Part shown: one piece after another, positions 1 to 7,166 of the stretch | Layout: the number at the start of each line of letters is the position of its first letter | Position numbering within the stretch: position 1 is the stretch's first letter | Assembly: GCA_031267815.1 (NCBI GenBank) | Contig: JAIRYI010000103.1 | Span: 19,755-83,754, forward strand | Direction of reading: 5' to 3' | From: Desulfarculales bacterium | Lineage (GTDB): Bacteria; Desulfobacterota; Desulfarculia; Desulfarculales; Desulfarculaceae | Length of the DNA stretch: 64,000 bases | Notes under the pieces: model-generated | Told to the model about the DNA's origin: nothing | What the model saw: only the letters and a program-made list of their open reading frames with translations | The model's database searches: none | Made by a program: the position numbers and the translations under genes

Positions 1-1235
1 TCAGCCGAAAAGGGATCATCCTCCGGAATAACCCCGCCGTTTTTAAGCGCCGTCAAATTATTGCGGACTTTATCCAGCGCGCTTTGCACATCATGATAGC
101 GCTTGCCCTCAACCGCGAATTCATCCAGTTCCTGCAAAAGCTGGGTGAACTTTTGCAGTTCCGCCTCCGGCAGCCCGGAATCTTGCAGTTTGTCCTGGAA
201 ATAATCCTTTTTGGCCTGAATGCTGGCCGATTTAGCCAACCAGTCGGCGGTGGTGATGTCTTGCTGCCAGATGCCGCTATAGGTTTTAACTTCCAAGCCA
301 GCCAGTTCCGCTTCCAGGCGCTTCTGTTCCCTGACCAGCTTTTTCTTCTCCGCCGTCTGCCGGCGCTTGTCAAGAATTTCTTGGAGCCGCGCCTTCTGGG
401 CTTCCAGGGCGGCCAGGGCTTGGCTGTCGCTTTCGGCTTTTATCCGCGCTTCCAGATTGCTGATTTGTTCTCCCAGCTTCTTTTGGGTCAGAATCTCTTT
501 CTGGGGCTTTACCCCCGGCAGCCCCGCCGTGGGATCGCTCAACCAGGTTTTACCCGGATTGCTCTGCCAGCCCACATCCGCCCCCGGTTTAGCCACATAG
601 GTTTCCCAATCGCCGTTTTGCTTGTCCACATACATCCCGGGGCCGGGCATCTTGGTCTCAGGTTCAAGCCCTTCCTTGGTCATCTGCCGGGCTGATAATG
701 ATCGCACCCCGCAGCGGCATCGGTGCCCGTTGGGCGGGTAGTTCTCCTCCCAGAATTCATGGTCAGCCGGGAAAACTTTGCCGCTTAATATCGCGTGACT
801 GGGCCGCACCTTCTCATCACCCACCGTGATGTATTGCCAATAGGGCCGTATTTTCTTCACTTCCTGCAGTTTGGCATAGCGCCCGGCGCTGTAAGCGGTT
901 TGTAAGTTGTTGCGGAAAATGGTCTCCAGGCGGCGGCCTTGCCAGCCGGTAATTGCCAGCACCTCAGCAATCCGCTCTTGGAAATCTTTAAGGGTTTCCC
1001 CGTTTTTCAGAGCTTCCCCCAAGGCGTCTTTTACTGTCTGCACCATGTCCTGCGCCGCCAGCCCGGCCGTATAAAAGGCCCGGTCCCGGGCCGAAAACGC
1101 CAGCTTTTGCACCTCGTGATAGGGCATGGCCGCCTTCCAGGCCCAAAAGGCAAGAGCCGCTTCCGGTTGCACCGGTTCACAAATGATTTCCGGAGCAGGC
1201 AGGTTGTCCAACGGATCCGCCATGTTACTTGCCAT
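1..1235 (-). CDS. Phage head morphogenesis protein (Mu F/gp30-like), 3' end beyond window
   Basis: The frame is open from an ATG at 1235 to the window edge (at least 411 codons) with no stop. It starts one base after the portal stop codon, the usual gp29-gp30 order of Mu-like phages. The N-terminal half fits the SPP1 gp7/Mu F minor head family, including an NGHRCRC motif near residue 190 with its conserved Cys/His residues. The part after about residue 260 is a charged, Lys/Glu-rich predicted coiled coil. Proteins of this family sit at the portal and are injected or help head assembly. The C-terminal domain cannot be classified because it runs off the edge. Confidence 0.85.
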   Translation of the reverse strand, partial: MASNMADPLDNLPAPEIICEPVQPEAALAFWAWKAAMPYHEVQKLAFSARDRAFYTAGLAAQDMVQTVKDALGEALKNGETLKDFQERIAEVLAITGWQGRRLETIFRNNLQTAYSAGRYAKLQEVKKIRPYWQYITVGDEKVRPSHAILSGKVFPADHEFWEENYPPNGHRCRCGVRSLSARQMTKEGLEPETKMPGPGMYVDKQNGDWETYVAKPGADVGWQSNPGKTWLSDPTAGLPGVKPQKEILTQKKLGEQISNLEARIKAESDSQALAALEAQKARLQEILDKRRQTAEKKKLVREQKRLEAELAGLEVKTYSGIWQQDITTADWLAKSASIQAKKDYFQDKLQDSGLPEAELQKFTQLLQELDEFAVEGKRYHDVQSALDKVRNNLTALKNGGVIPEDDPFSA

Positions 1236-1236
1236 G

Positions 1237-2793
1237 CTACTTGTCCTCTTTGGCTTCGGCCTGCACCGCCGCCGCGCCCATCCCAGCCGCCGCCGTCATG
1301 GTCCGGGCCAGCAAATCTTCTATTTCTGAAGGCGAAGCGGCGCGGGATGCCAGCAGATCAGCCAGCAAAAGCTCCAGTTCATCCAGGTTTTGGGCCCGCT
1401 TGACCGCGTTCTCAAGTTGGGTGACAAATTTTGCGTTAGCCTGAAGCGCTTCCGGCATGATTTGCTTTATGGCCGCATCCAGCCGTCCTTGCGCTTCCTC
1501 GGCCAAAAAGGCGGACTTGGCAGGCGCGGCGGCGCTGAACTGGGCCGGGAAGCCGGCCTCTTGCTTGGGCCGGAGAGTAAATTCCGATGGTTTAAGATTA
1601 TAATTTTCCTGGAAATGCTCGGCCGTGAAATCAACCCCGATCTCATACAGCTTTTTATCCAGCTCGGCCCGGCCTTGCAGGTCTTGAGGCTCCTCATAGC
1701 TGAACAGGGGCGCGAACACGCCCCGGCCCGCGTTTACCTGGGTATAGAGCCAGGCGATCTCATTCATGGCGTCCGCCACCATGGCTTTATCAGCTTCGGC
1801 CAGACCTTCGGCCACATCTTCGTGAGTGGCGGCGGCTGCCTGGCTGTTGTTGCGGCCCTCCATCTCCACCGTCAGGGTCTGCCCCATGAGCAGCTTGGAA
1901 ATGGCCTTGTCCTGGCGGGCCAGAAAACGTTCATGTACCTGATCCTGGTTGCCGGTCATAGCCAGAAACTCAATTTCCGCGCCCGCCGGAAGCACGGCTA
2001 CGCAGTCCTGCACCATTCTGGCCATATGAGCGGCCATTTCCCGCTTGTCCTGGCCTGAAGCCCCTTTGGGCGCTTTGCCCACCACCCAGGGCAGACCGTG
2101 CCGCTCCACGAACTTGGCGTAAAATTGCAGGCCCCCGCGCTTAAAGGCTACCGGCCACAGGCAGCGGGAAAGCAGGCGCAGGCCGTAAGGGTTGTCATAG
2201 CTGGCGTGATGTGATACCAGCACGAACTTGCCCGCCGGTAAGCTTTTAGGCTCCAGCCCCGCTTCGCCCCGGAAGAAAAGTTGATTGTTGTTGTCAAAGG
2301 CAAACCAGTGATAAGGCCGGGCCACAATGTCGATAAAATGCCACCAGCCGTCGTTGCCCGGGGCCCAGATTAGTTCCAGGACCGCCAGGCCGTAAAAAGG
2401 CGCGTCCAGGATAGAAGATATGAGCGGCCGCAGGCTTAACCGCTCCAGGTCTTGCATCAGCCGGTCATAGACATTCTGCGCTTCCCGGGTCACCGGCTCG
2501 CCGTCCGGCCCTCCGGGCCGGAATCCGTACTGGGCCGCGCTCAACACTCTGTTTTTACGTGATAAAGTGGCGGTGGTGACCTGGTCGTCACTGTAAAGCT
2601 CGGCCAGCACCCGGGCGTCATCGCCGCGCTTGCGCAAGACCGGGTCAGGATCGGGCAGCTGGCTGAGCCAAAGCCCCAGATCGCTTAAAGACGCGCCCGC
2701 GTTTTGGCGGGTGGCGATCTCACTGGTCAGGCTTTCCATAGCAAACGGCTTGAAATCGCCGTTGGCTAGATAAATTCCTTTTGCATCAGGCAT
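1237..2793 (-). CDS. Phage portal protein, DUF935 (Mu gp29-like)
   Basis: The 518-residue protein matches the DUF935 portal family in length and layout, with the typical N-terminal stretch MPDAKGIYLANGDF and a central W/Y-rich clamp region. The portal forms the dodecameric channel at one head vertex through which the terminase packs DNA. In Mu-like phages it follows the large terminase directly. Here the terminase is 13 kb away on the other strand. The start has a good Shine-Dalgarno sequence (GGGAGGAA), but that sequence is the 3' arm of a 15-bp inverted repeat at 2798-2839. Gene and family are clear; the context is unusual. Confidence 0.92.
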   Translation of the reverse strand: MPDAKGIYLANGDFKPFAMESLTSEIATRQNAGASLSDLGLWLSQLPDPDPVLRKRGDDARVLAELYSDDQVTTATLSRKNRVLSAAQYGFRPGGPDGEPVTREAQNVYDRLMQDLERLSLRPLISSILDAPFYGLAVLELIWAPGNDGWWHFIDIVARPYHWFAFDNNNQLFFRGEAGLEPKSLPAGKFVLVSHHASYDNPYGLRLLSRCLWPVAFKRGGLQFYAKFVERHGLPWVVGKAPKGASGQDKREMAAHMARMVQDCVAVLPAGAEIEFLAMTGNQDQVHERFLARQDKAISKLLMGQTLTVEMEGRNNSQAAAATHEDVAEGLAEADKAMVADAMNEIAWLYTQVNAGRGVFAPLFSYEEPQDLQGRAELDKKLYEIGVDFTAEHFQENYNLKPSEFTLRPKQEAGFPAQFSAAAPAKSAFLAEEAQGRLDAAIKQIMPEALQANAKFVTQLENAVKRAQNLDELELLLADLLASRAASPSEIEDLLARTMTAAAGMGAAAVQAEAKEDK

Positions 2794-2797
2794 AAAG

Positions 2798-2839
2798 TTC
2801 CTCCCTGTTTCCCTAATTTTGACCGGAAACAGGGAGGAA
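2798..2839 (-). promoter_or_regulatory. Inverted repeat covering the portal ribosome binding site
   Basis: The arms TTCCTCCCTGTTTCC (2798-2812) and GGAAACAGGGAGGAA (2825-2839) are perfectly complementary over 15 bp with a 12-nt loop. On the minus-strand mRNA the 3' arm holds the GGGAGGAA Shine-Dalgarno sequence of the portal gene, so the folded leader would hide it. It could be translational control, or a scar of the rearrangement that separated portal from terminase. Confidence 0.7.
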
Positions 2840-2876
2840 TGCGGGAAAGGGCGCGGACTATGCGAAGAAAATGAAT

Positions 2877-2905
2877 TTGACCATAAGCCGGAAGGCGGAT
2901 AGACT
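2877..2905 (+). promoter_or_regulatory. Putative sigma-70 promoter for the MuA-domain chimera
   Basis: TTGACC (2877-2882) and TAGACT (2900-2905) are separated by 17 nt, about 50 bp upstream of the start at 2956. The match to consensus is fair. It would give the following gene its own transcript independent of the early operon. Confidence 0.5.
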
Positions 2906-2955
2906 GAAAAAACGTATATGATGTTCGCAGGAAAGACTATTTCCAGGAGGAAATC

Positions 2956-3993
2956 ATGTCAGGTATAATTCCAGAGGATTTAATGCCAATGGTTGTTGGC
3001 CCTGATTATTTTGCCTCGATCCTGTTCCAGTCGCCCAACTCTCCACAATGGCGAATAGTAAAGGAACTATGCTCACAGGTTGAGGATGTCGCGGGAGGTG
3101 AAGATTTTTTTATCGTAGCCTTTCGGCAGCAACCAGAGTCCTTGAGGTTGTTCTCTATAATTGTTGGCATGGTATCTAGTTGGAAGTCCTCTCATATATT
3201 TGTTCAAGGTCGCAAAATTGATAACTTATTTAGCCTAAAATGGCTTTCCTGTTATCTCGATTCGCTGAAATGCAAAGAGGCCAGTGTATGGTGCCTCCGC
3301 ATAATTAACGCACCCTCACCTATGACCGTTCCAACAACAGTGAACCAAGCTATAGGACCGGTGTCTGATTCTTCAGCCGCCATCCTTGACGACAAACGCC
3401 GCTACCGTGCTTTGGCCAAAGCCGCCATTATACGTCTGTATCTGGACTGGCAACGCAAGCATGGGGCCGCCAGAGCGCAAAAACGAGCCTTTGTTGATGC
3501 TTATCTTGACGGGACATGGCCCGATCTGCTTAAAGAATTTGGCCCGCGCATATCCTGGCAGTCGCTCGAGCGCTGGAAACTGGAACAGGCACGGATGGGT
3601 AGCGTATTGGCTCTGGCCGATAAGCGAGGAATCGCCCACAAAGGCCGGACAAACCTTACCGATCAGCATAGAGCTATTATTCTCGAACAAATTCGTTCAT
3701 CCAACACGCCCAACACTGCCCAGAGCGCCCGGCAAATTCGGGAACGCTGCATAGCTGAAGGCTTATGGGTGCCTTCCGAGCAGACCATCATCCGCTTTGT
3801 TAAGATTTGCTCACCTCAAACAAGAGGCGGGTCTCATTTTGTATCTCCATGTAAAAAAATTGGGGAATACAGATGGGGTTATCTCGAATTACCATCATCA
3901 CTAAAAGACCAATTTTACACACATGTTATTGAACAAGGCTATGCGGAATGTCCTAATTTCGATTTAGAACAGTTCAAAGAAATTAAAACCTGA
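2956..3993 (+). CDS. Chimeric protein carrying a MuA-type end-binding domain without transposase catalytic core
   Basis: The start is supported by AGGAGG six bases before the ATG. Residues of about 137-290 align closely with residues of about 90-235 of the MuA-like transposase encoded at 7167-9335 (shared blocks such as RRYRALAKA, ISWxSLERWKLEQAR and DKRGIAHKGRTNLTDQH), the region corresponding to the Mu end-binding subdomains. The flanking N-terminal 130 residues and C-terminal 55 residues have no counterpart in the transposase and were not recognised. DDE catalytic residues are absent. At DNA level the shared part is clearly diverged, so this is not a fresh duplication. It lies between portal and repressor. 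A DNA-binding competitor or regulator of transposition is inferred, not shown. Confidence 0.75.
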   Translation: MSGIIPEDLMPMVVGPDYFASILFQSPNSPQWRIVKELCSQVEDVAGGEDFFIVAFRQQPESLRLFSIIVGMVSSWKSSHIFVQGRKIDNLFSLKWLSCYLDSLKCKEASVWCLRIINAPSPMTVPTTVNQAIGPVSDSSAAILDDKRRYRALAKAAIIRLYLDWQRKHGAARAQKRAFVDAYLDGTWPDLLKEFGPRISWQSLERWKLEQARMGSVLALADKRGIAHKGRTNLTDQHRAIILEQIRSSNTPNTAQSARQIRERCIAEGLWVPSEQTIIRFVKICSPQTRGGSHFVSPCKKIGEYRWGYLELPSSLKDQFYTHVIEQGYAECPNFDLEQFKEIKT

Positions 3994-4071
3994 TTACACT
4001 CCCCCCAGTAATAACGTATAGAGCAACTCCTGTTTTAGTGTATGCGGCAGGTTGCCTTCCTGGCGGCACGA

Positions 4072-4647
4072 CTAAGCGGCATCCTTGCCGCCTACCACAT
4101 TTTTTAATTTTCTACGATCTTCGGGATATTCTTTTACCACAACATCGTGGAATGTATTTATTTGATATTTGAAAGCTTGAAAAGTATCTGTATTTTTAGG
4201 CAATTTATTTAATATATAATAAAATTTTTTCCTCAGCGATTCTATTTCATCATCATATTGTAATGCCAGATGATTCCGCAAACTATCGGGCGGTGAATTT
4301 CCCGATTTTGCGTATTCGATTTTAAATTGTTTTATTTTTTCAATCAATTCTTGAGAGTAACCGTCAAAATAACCAGTGTTCATAATTAATTTGTTGCCGT
4401 ATTCGATAAACTCTTCATAGCTGGTACCCGGCGATAACACATTAATTATTTTCAAGCGCACATCTTCTCGGCCCCACCAATTGGGCTTTTTTAGGATGCT
4501 ATTGACATGTGCCTGCGATACACCAACGGCATCCGCCAACTCCATTTGAGTCATACCAGAGTCAGCATGTAATTTGCGCAACGCAAAGTTAAAAGCAATT
4601 TGCCTTATAGTTGGTTCGTTTTTTTTACCCATAAAAAAATATAGCAT
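4072..4647 (-). CDS. Phage repressor, XRE-type HTH (c/CI-like)
   Basis: The protein has 191 residues. Residues of about 20-65 form an XRE helix-turn-helix (SGMTQMELADAVGVSQAHVN). The rest is a helical region of unknown fold. It is transcribed divergently from a small HTH gene at 4770, the classical repressor/Cro (c/ner) arrangement of lambdoid and Mu-like phages, so it is taken to be the lysogeny repressor acting on operators in 4648-4769. The start could also be the ATG at 4632; neither start has a clear Shine-Dalgarno sequence. The gene is strongly AT-rich compared with its neighbours. Confidence 0.8.
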   Translation of the reverse strand: MLYFFMGKKNEPTIRQIAFNFALRKLHADSGMTQMELADAVGVSQAHVNSILKKPNWWGREDVRLKIINVLSPGTSYEEFIEYGNKLIMNTGYFDGYSQELIEKIKQFKIEYAKSGNSPPDSLRNHLALQYDDEIESLRKKFYYILNKLPKNTDTFQAFKYQINTFHDVVVKEYPEDRRKLKNVVGGKDAA

Positions 4648-4769
4648 ATTGTTATAAATTTTTAATCACTAAAAAAATTATTAAAAAATATTATTTTTTT
4701 CGTTGTTTTTTATAGCAACTTTCTATAATATTAAGCCAAAGATTAAAACTTTCGATAACGGAAAAATAT
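4648..4769. promoter_or_regulatory. Divergent early promoter/operator region
   Basis: This very AT-rich gap separates the repressor from the Cro/Ner-like gene. A rightward promoter can be read as TTGTTT (4703-4708) with TATAAT (4724-4729), spacer 15 nt. GTTG...CAAC and TATA-containing imperfect inverted repeats overlap it and could be operators. Single operator sites cannot be fixed by eye. Confidence 0.6.
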
Positions 4770-5030
4770 ATGAGCATTGGCCGACAAACACATCTAGCTG
4801 ATTTAGTTAATAAAACTCAAGCTCATATAAGCACCATCCTCTCTGGCAAACGTAGAGCGGGCTATGAATTAGCTGAACGGTTGGCGATTGTCACTGATAC
4901 AGACGTAGCTTTGTGGATTAAAGGCTCGGCCGATGAACGCCGGGCAGCTTTTAAAAACTGGCAAAAAAAGAAGGCAACCTCGGCCAAGGTCGCCTCAAGT
5001 CAAACCATCCTCCAAAATGAAAGGTTTTAA
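4770..5030 (+). CDS. Cro/Ner-like HTH DNA-binding protein
   Basis: The protein has 86 residues with a helix-turn-helix of YdaS/Cro type in residues 1-50 (HLADLVNKTQAHISTILSGK) followed by a basic C-terminus rich in K and R. Position and orientation, first gene of the rightward early operon and divergent from the repressor, are those of cro or ner, which turns down repressor and early transcription in the lytic phase. The start lacks an obvious Shine-Dalgarno sequence, so this transcript may be nearly leaderless. Assignment is by motif and context. Confidence 0.8.
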   Translation: MSIGRQTHLADLVNKTQAHISTILSGKRRAGYELAERLAIVTDTDVALWIKGSADERRAAFKNWQKKKATSAKVASSQTILQNERF

Positions 5031-5033
5031 CTT

Positions 5034-5753
5034 ATGAAAAAGATAGCATCCCCGCCAGCGGTAGTCAACAACCAATCAAAGATTTTAGCCCATGAAGAAT
5101 TTGGGCATATCCGCACTGTAAATGTAAACGGTCGTATCGGCGTTGTCGCTAAAGATATTGCAACGGCTATTGATGTTCGCTGGAACGGTATAATCAGTAT
5201 CAAGCATGTGCCTGATGAATGGAGGGGGGTCATATATGATAGGACCCCCTTTGGAACCCAGCATATATACATCCTTTTTGAGGAAGGCCTCTATTTTTTC
5301 CTGGCCCGCTCCAATAAGCCCAAAGCCATGCCTTTTCAAAAATGGCTTACTGGGGAAGTTCTTCCCTCTATCCGTAAAACCGGTTCCTATGGTCATATCC
5401 CGTCCCGTCCTGCCCTGGAAGCTTACAACAATCCGGCTTTTGGCATAAGCACCCGAGACCTTGCCAAAATTAAGGGGCAGGAACACCGGAAAGTTATGAG
5501 ATCGGTCAAAAATCTTAACCGCCGGGCCAGAAAAAGCGGCCTCAACCTTAACTTGAAAAGAGGGCGTTATCTGGGAGCCAACGGTCGCCACTATCCTTTA
5601 TATATATTGCCTCCTCTGGCCTGGAATCTTTACCGGAGCGCTCCGTGCACCGTCACCGCCCTGGAACAGTCTTACAGCCAGGCCCGCAAGCAATTGAGCC
5701 TTCCGGCCAGGCCCCAAGAATCCAAACAGATTACGCTTTCCAACAGCTTATAA
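5034..5753 (+). CDS. Phage antirepressor-like protein, BRO-N plus Rha-type domain
   Basis: The 239-residue protein has an N-terminal BRO domain (about residues 20-125; GVVAKDIATAIDV, FLARSNKPKAMPFQKWL), a DNA-binding fold common in phage antirepressors. It is followed by a Rha/pRha-like segment (about 140-215; ISTRDLAKIKGQEHRKVMR). Such proteins antagonise repressors or change early phage regulation. It begins three bases after the HTH gene stop, so the two are probably translated together. Function is inferred from family membership. Confidence 0.82.
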   Translation: MKKIASPPAVVNNQSKILAHEEFGHIRTVNVNGRIGVVAKDIATAIDVRWNGIISIKHVPDEWRGVIYDRTPFGTQHIYILFEEGLYFFLARSNKPKAMPFQKWLTGEVLPSIRKTGSYGHIPSRPALEAYNNPAFGISTRDLAKIKGQEHRKVMRSVKNLNRRARKSGLNLNLKRGRYLGANGRHYPLYILPPLAWNLYRSAPCTVTALEQSYSQARKQLSLPARPQESKQITLSNSL

Positions 5754-5764
5754 GGAGTAACCCC

Positions 5765-5962
5765 ATGTCTACTATACCTCTGTCTTTCACCATAAATTAC
5801 ATGATTGACAAAATCCGGAAATCCCACGGCCTGACTAAAAAGCAGGCCCGGGATGTTCTGCTGGAATCCCTGATCCGCAACCGAGTGGTTGATGAGATTC
5901 TGCTCATGGCGGATTTCATCGTAGAAATAGAAAACAGCCAGGACGAAGAAAAGGCCGCCTAA
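5765..5962 (+). CDS. Small hypothetical early phage protein
   Basis: This 65-residue protein starts at 5765, chosen because AAGGAG lies eight bases upstream; a longer frame upstream overlaps the antirepressor and has no ribosome binding site. The sequence is predicted helical and charged (KSHGLTKKQARDVLLESLI), ending in an acidic tail. No family was recognised. It belongs to the rightward early operon. Confidence 0.7.
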   Translation: MSTIPLSFTINYMIDKIRKSHGLTKKQARDVLLESLIRNRVVDEILLMADFIVEIENSQDEEKAA

Positions 5963-5985
5963 AACATGCCAAAGGAGATTTTCTC

Positions 5986-6312
5986 ATGGAAAAGAACATA
6001 ACACGCGAAGACAGGGAACAATTTAACAATATGGTCATAACCGAATTTCTCGGGCGCGACTACTACAGTTTGGAATCGGCCACGCGCGCGCTGAATAACC
6101 TGATGTATAGCAAAGTAAAAGTGAACCATCCCATGTTCAGCCACTTGGTGGCTGCGGTAATGCTCATGCCGGAAATGCTGGACTTTACCTTTCTCAATGG
6201 CGTCTTTGGCATTAGCTGGACATACACCCCGGCGGACGTGCTGGTTATGGTATTTGAGCCGGATAAAGAGGCTTACGAAGCGCCATATCTTGAGCTAAAG
6301 GAGGCCGCCTAA
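5986..6312 (+). CDS. Hypothetical early phage protein
   Basis: The protein has 108 residues with a good Shine-Dalgarno sequence (AAGGAG) before ATG 5986. No recognisable motif; a mixed helical N-terminus is followed by a hydrophobic middle (LVAAVMLMPEMLDFTFLNG) that is too broken to be a membrane segment. The stop codon overlaps the start of the next gene by one base, indicating coupled translation in the early operon. Confidence 0.7.
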   Translation: MEKNITREDREQFNNMVITEFLGRDYYSLESATRALNNLMYSKVKVNHPMFSHLVAAVMLMPEMLDFTFLNGVFGISWTYTPADVLVMVFEPDKEAYEAPYLELKEAA

Positions 6313-6584
6313 TGGAAACGCTGAAAAATGCCGCCCAAGGCTCTAATGTACTGGCCGATTCAGAAGAAGAAGCAAGACAAAAGATAATGGACTTTGTGAT
6401 GGAAAAAGACGGGATTACTCCTAAAGAGCTTGCGGGTATCGCGGCTTGCTGGGAACTTCCGGCGGTGTATGTCCATGTCAATACAGTCAGAGCTGGCACC
6501 CATACCAGCATAAAAGTCGGCGGAGTGAATACAGGAAATATCGCGGTCGGCAATATAGAGGTAAATGCTCGCTACAAAGATTAA
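6312..6584 (+). CDS. Hypothetical early phage protein
   Basis: This 90-residue protein overlaps the previous stop by one base. The N-terminal half is acidic and helical (SEEEARQKIMDFVMEKDG). The C-terminal half is beta-like with small residues (SIKVGGVNTGNIAVGNIEV). No family was recognised. It is directly followed by a two-hairpin RNA element. Confidence 0.65.
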   Translation: METLKNAAQGSNVLADSEEEARQKIMDFVMEKDGITPKELAGIAACWELPAVYVHVNTVRAGTHTSIKVGGVNTGNIAVGNIEVNARYKD

Positions 6585-6590
6585 CTTACG

Positions 6591-6650
6591 CGAAACCGCC
6601 CCAAAGGGGCGGTCGCGGCGGCGTGGTTGCCGCCGCCTGACGAGCAGCCA
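6591..6650 (+). ncRNA. Two-hairpin RNA element, copy 1
   Basis: The element begins seven bases after the upstream stop. Hairpin 1 is ACCGCCCC (6595-6602), loop AAA, GGGGCGGT (6606-6613). After a single C, hairpin 2 is GCGGCGGC (6615-6622), loop GTGGTT, GCCGCCGC (6629-6636), followed by CTGA and GCAGCC. It ends just before the Shine-Dalgarno sequence of the gene at 6666. A second copy at 11860-11910 has the same architecture with different, compensating stem bases, which argues for a selected RNA structure. Confidence 0.7.
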
Positions 6651-6665
6651 AAAAAGGAGATAGAG

Positions 6666-6914
6666 ATGAGTAAAACTGAAACGAAAACCTATGATGAATT
6701 TATCAAAGATTTGATGACGTTTTCCCGGCAAGGCGCGCTTATACAACCTTTTGTGATCCAGGCGCTTCAGTTTTTCAGTGAAGCGGTTTTGGTAAGTCAT
6801 GAAAGCGGAATCCTGTCTGAACGCATGAGAAACTCTTTTGTCCACCCCGAAGCCTGGGCGGACTGCGCCAGAGAGATCCTCGAAAAAATGGATGTTCAGT
6901 ATGGCAACAGTTAA
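6666..6914 (+). CDS. Hypothetical early phage protein
   Basis: The start at 6666 is chosen for its Shine-Dalgarno AAAGGAG; a longer frame from 6627 would run through the RNA hairpins. The 82-residue product is mostly helical (FSRQGALIQPFVIQALQFFS) and ends in a short acidic tail. No family was recognised. Its leader contains the two-hairpin element, so its translation may depend on that structure. Confidence 0.7.
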   Translation: MSKTETKTYDEFIKDLMTFSRQGALIQPFVIQALQFFSEAVLVSHESGILSERMRNSFVHPEAWADCAREILEKMDVQYGNS

Positions 6915-6933
6915 TAAAAAGGAAAGGTGTACT

Positions 6934-7143
6934 ATGAAAGACTACTCTTCCGGCCAAGGCCCGGTATCAGCCAAGATTAAGGCGGTAATCAGCGCTTTAA
7001 GCGATCTGGCCGGCCGGCATAATTTCCCCTCTGACGTATATGTAACCCTGCGGGCGGCGCGGGATGAACTGCGGGACGCGGCGGATCAGGCCTCAGATCT
7101 GGAAAAAGCGGCTATAAATCCGAACTCCCACGAGTGGGCATAA
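6934..7143 (+). CDS. Hypothetical early phage protein
   Basis: The 69-residue protein starts at 6934 behind GGAAAGG. It is predicted as a helical hairpin (SAKIKAVISALSDLAGRHN, then LRAARDELRDAADQASDLEK). No family was recognised. It is the last small gene before the transposase. Confidence 0.65.
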   Translation: MKDYSSGQGPVSAKIKAVISALSDLAGRHNFPSDVYVTLRAARDELRDAADQASDLEKAAINPNSHEWA

Positions 7144-7166
7144 CTGAGAGCTTAACGGCTTAGATC

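Noticed and set aside
84..695. Long plus-strand open frame opposite the head morphogenesis gene
   Set aside because: The minus strand carries a continuous Mu F-like protein that starts right after the portal stop; the plus frame is a hydrophobic shadow without domain or ribosome binding site.
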